This document shows positions 6,273-7,400 of a stretch of DNA of 7,400 nucleotides, piece after piece. The stretch covers positions 1-7,400 of the forward strand of contig CAUHFD010000151.1 in assembly GCA_959605275.1 (NCBI GenBank). Direction: 5' to 3'. Numbering within the stretch: the first letter of the stretch is position 1; each line of letters begins with the position of its first letter. Both the position numbers and the translations under genes were made by a program. A model generated the notes under the pieces. That model was not told the origin of the DNA. It did no database searches and saw only the letters and a list, made by a program, of their open reading frames with translations. The DNA comes from an uncultured Eubacteriales bacterium. GTDB lineage: Bacteria > Bacillota > Clostridia > Oscillospirales > Ruminococcaceae.

Positions 6273-6947
6273 ATGAAAGTAGCAGTTGTCGGCGGCGGCA
6301 AGGTTGGATATTATTTGGTAAAGACACTGATGGAACACGGGCATGATCCGATGATTATTGAAGAAGATAAAGAAACTTGCAGTTATATTGCAAACGATTT
6401 GGATATTCCTACCATCTGCGGTGACGGGACCACTATTGAAGCATTGGAAAGCGCAGGAGTAGATCAGTGTGATGCTTTTGTCAGCGTGACCGGTAAAGAT
6501 GAGAATAATTTAATCGCATGTCAATTGGCAAAAAGAAAATTTCACGTCAGGCGTACCGTTGCAAAGGTGAACAACCCAAAAAATCTTTCTGTGATGGTTC
6601 AATTAGGAATCGATATTGCAGTGAGCAGTACGGATAATATTGCGAAGCTGATTGAAAGGGAAGTAGATACTACAGCGATCAAACAAATTGTCAGTATCAA
6701 TCAGGGACAATCCTCTATCAGTGAAATTTTGCTTCCTGATAATTATAAATTAGACGGAAAAACATTGTCGGAAATCAAAATTCCGAATGATGCGATCGTC
6801 ATTTCTATTATCAGAAACAAAATGACGATTATTCCCAGAGGTAATACTGAATTGAAAAGTAACGATAAAATATTAATTCTTTCCACTAATGAAGCAGTTC
6901 ATAATTTAAAATCTATTCTGAAATTACCGGATTATATTTCTTTGTAA
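6273..6947 (+). CDS. TrkA/KtrC-like potassium-uptake regulatory subunit (RCK protein 2)
   Basis: This is a second single-RCK protein, 224 residues, paralogous to its upstream neighbour. It keeps more of the standard TrkA motifs: GGGKVG (7-12), acidic strand-2 end IIEED (Glu30), CGDGTTIEALESAGVDQCDA, KDENNLIACQLAK and VAKVNNPKN. Its TrkA_C domain is textbook: LDGKTLSEIKIPNDAIV, then IIRNKMTIIPRGNTEL, then KSNDKILIL. It should bind an adenine nucleotide in the N-domain and act at the cytosolic mouth of a K+ transporter. The TrkA_C domain of some Firmicute Ktr proteins binds c-di-AMP; whether this one does cannot be read from sequence. ATG 6273 has AGAAAGG (6254-6260) 12 nt upstream. A strong terminator follows at 6966. 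The two proteins could form a hetero-assembly or serve different transporters. Confidence 0.93.
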   Translation: MKVAVVGGGKVGYYLVKTLMEHGHDPMIIEEDKETCSYIANDLDIPTICGDGTTIEALESAGVDQCDAFVSVTGKDENNLIACQLAKRKFHVRRTVAKVNNPKNLSVMVQLGIDIAVSSTDNIAKLIEREVDTTAIKQIVSINQGQSSISEILLPDNYKLDGKTLSEIKIPNDAIVISIIRNKMTIIPRGNTELKSNDKILILSTNEAVHNLKSILKLPDYISL

Positions 6948-6965
6948 ATAATGAATTTCAGTAAT

Positions 6966-7001
6966 AAAAAATGAGGGCGTTTAAAACGTCCTCATTTTTT
7001 T
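6966..7001. terminator. Bidirectional intrinsic terminator
   Basis: An 11-bp stem (6971-6981 with 6985-6995, one G-T wobble) with a TAA loop is flanked by an A-run (6966-6971) and a T-run (6995-7001). It has a proper U-tract in both directions, so it can end the RCK transcript and the opposing Ltp-like gene. It starts 18 nt after the RCK gene 2 stop. Confidence 0.93.
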
Positions 7002-7053
7002 AGATATTCATTCCTATATCGGTGTTCCTTATTTGCTTTCTTTAATTGCAGCC

Positions 7054-7069
7054 TGTGTGGAAACACACA
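7054..7069. repeat. Small hairpin with GAAA loop in the convergent gap
   Basis: TGTGTG (7054-7059) and CACACA (7064-7069) flank GAAA, giving a 6-bp stem with a GNRA-type tetraloop on the + strand. It lies outside any gene, 11 nt beyond the stop of the - strand gene, with no T-run, so it is not a terminator. It may be chance or an mRNA 3'-end element. Confidence 0.3.
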
Positions 7070-7080
7070 AAAGTGGGAAA

Positions 7081-7400
7081 TTATTGTATTCCGCAATTAT
7101 CAACAAGTTTTTCGGCATTTTCTCTTGTCCAACCGCCACTAATAAAATCTTGAATAATTTCTTCTCGGCTATACCCATATCCAGATAGCCTTGTGGCACG
7201 TTCTTCTGGTTCTTCTGCTATTCCTTTGTCATAACCATCTGTGTTATCAATCGCATACATTATGCTTTCATCAGAAAATCCACCTAATGATAAATTATCA
7301 ATAATGTCATAAGTAGTGATGTGTTCATCGTTATTTTTATATTCTTCTATATAACTCTTTGCTTCTTTAAGAGCAATGTTATTCCAATTCACCCCACAAT
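7081..7400 (-). CDS. Ltp-like repeat protein, C-terminal part (5' partial)
   Basis: The frame is open through the right edge (codons for C-G-V-N-W-N precede 7384), so the GTG at 7390-7392 is probably internal and the start lies beyond the window. At least 106 residues are visible. The segment CGVNWNNIALKEAKSYIEEY, followed by GGFSDESIMYAIDN, resembles one unit of the host cell surface-exposed lipoprotein repeat (Ltp, PF07553), whose units read roughly W...AL..A..Y...GFT..QA.YA.DN. A second, weaker unit aligns near the end: EIIQDFISGGWTRENAEKLVDNCG matches DIIDNLSLGGFSDESIMYAIDN position by position. Ltp domains occur in secreted or lipid-anchored Firmicute and phage proteins, including a phage superinfection-exclusion lipoprotein. 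A signal peptide cannot be checked here. The repeat assignment is from memory of the family and is moderate. Confidence 0.6.
   Translation of the reverse strand, partial: CGVNWNNIALKEAKSYIEEYKNNDEHITTYDIIDNLSLGGFSDESIMYAIDNTDGYDKGIAEEPEERATRLSGYGYSREEIIQDFISGGWTRENAEKLVDNCGIQ

Noticed and set aside
6262..6276. Four-codon ORF (MVEI) whose TGA overlaps the RCK gene 2 start, mirroring the arrangement at 5500-5529
   Set aside because: Its ATG is one base from the AGAAAGG site, too close for initiation; the overlap is probably chance in ATATGA sequence.

Overview
The window looks like chromosomal DNA from a low-GC Firmicute, most likely a Clostridia-class anaerobe. The reasons are A+T-rich intergenic DNA, strong AGGAG-type ribosome binding sites, two TTG starts, compact intrinsic terminators, the LL-diaminopimelate aminotransferase route to lysine and tandem TrkA/Ktr-type RCK proteins. 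This assignment is inference from gene content, not from a marker gene. I see no rRNA, tRNA, CRISPR array, insertion sequence or phage gene.

Layout: (1) Positions 1-1997 hold housekeeping metabolism on the + strand: the 3' end of pyrG (CTP synthase, glutaminase domain), then dapL (lysine/cell-wall precursor synthesis), closed by an intrinsic terminator. (2) Positions 1998-2297 are an untranslated gap with a 41-nt near-perfect palindrome whose right arm carries a plausible -35 box. (3) Positions 2298-4440 are a tightly overlapped two-gene unit: a GT4 glycosyltransferase of the type that glycosylates membrane lipids, then a polytopic UPF0104/MprF-flippase-like membrane protein. The two genes share about 50 nt of a short-repeat tract read in two frames. 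A GC-rich hairpin separates them from the convergent next gene. (4) Positions 4444-5295, - strand, encode a membrane-anchored LytR-CpsA-Psr-like protein that appears to have lost the usual catalytic arginines. (5) Positions 5335-5525 are a divergent control region. (6) Positions 5526-7001 hold two tandem single-RCK TrkA/KtrC-like potassium-channel regulators and a strong bidirectional terminator. (7) Positions 7081-7400, - strand, are the 3' end of a gene with Ltp-like repeats that runs off the window.

Together the central genes have an envelope theme: wall-precursor amino acid synthesis, lipid glycosylation and flipping, an LCP-like protein, and RCK proteins for turgor/K+ control. That theme is an inference from neighbours. 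No clearly new multi-gene system is evident. The most unusual items are the initiation region of the first RCK gene (strong Shine-Dalgarno 42 nt from the start, with a hairpin exactly between), the degenerate LCP domain, the dual-coding repeat overlap, and the large palindrome upstream of the glycosyltransferase.
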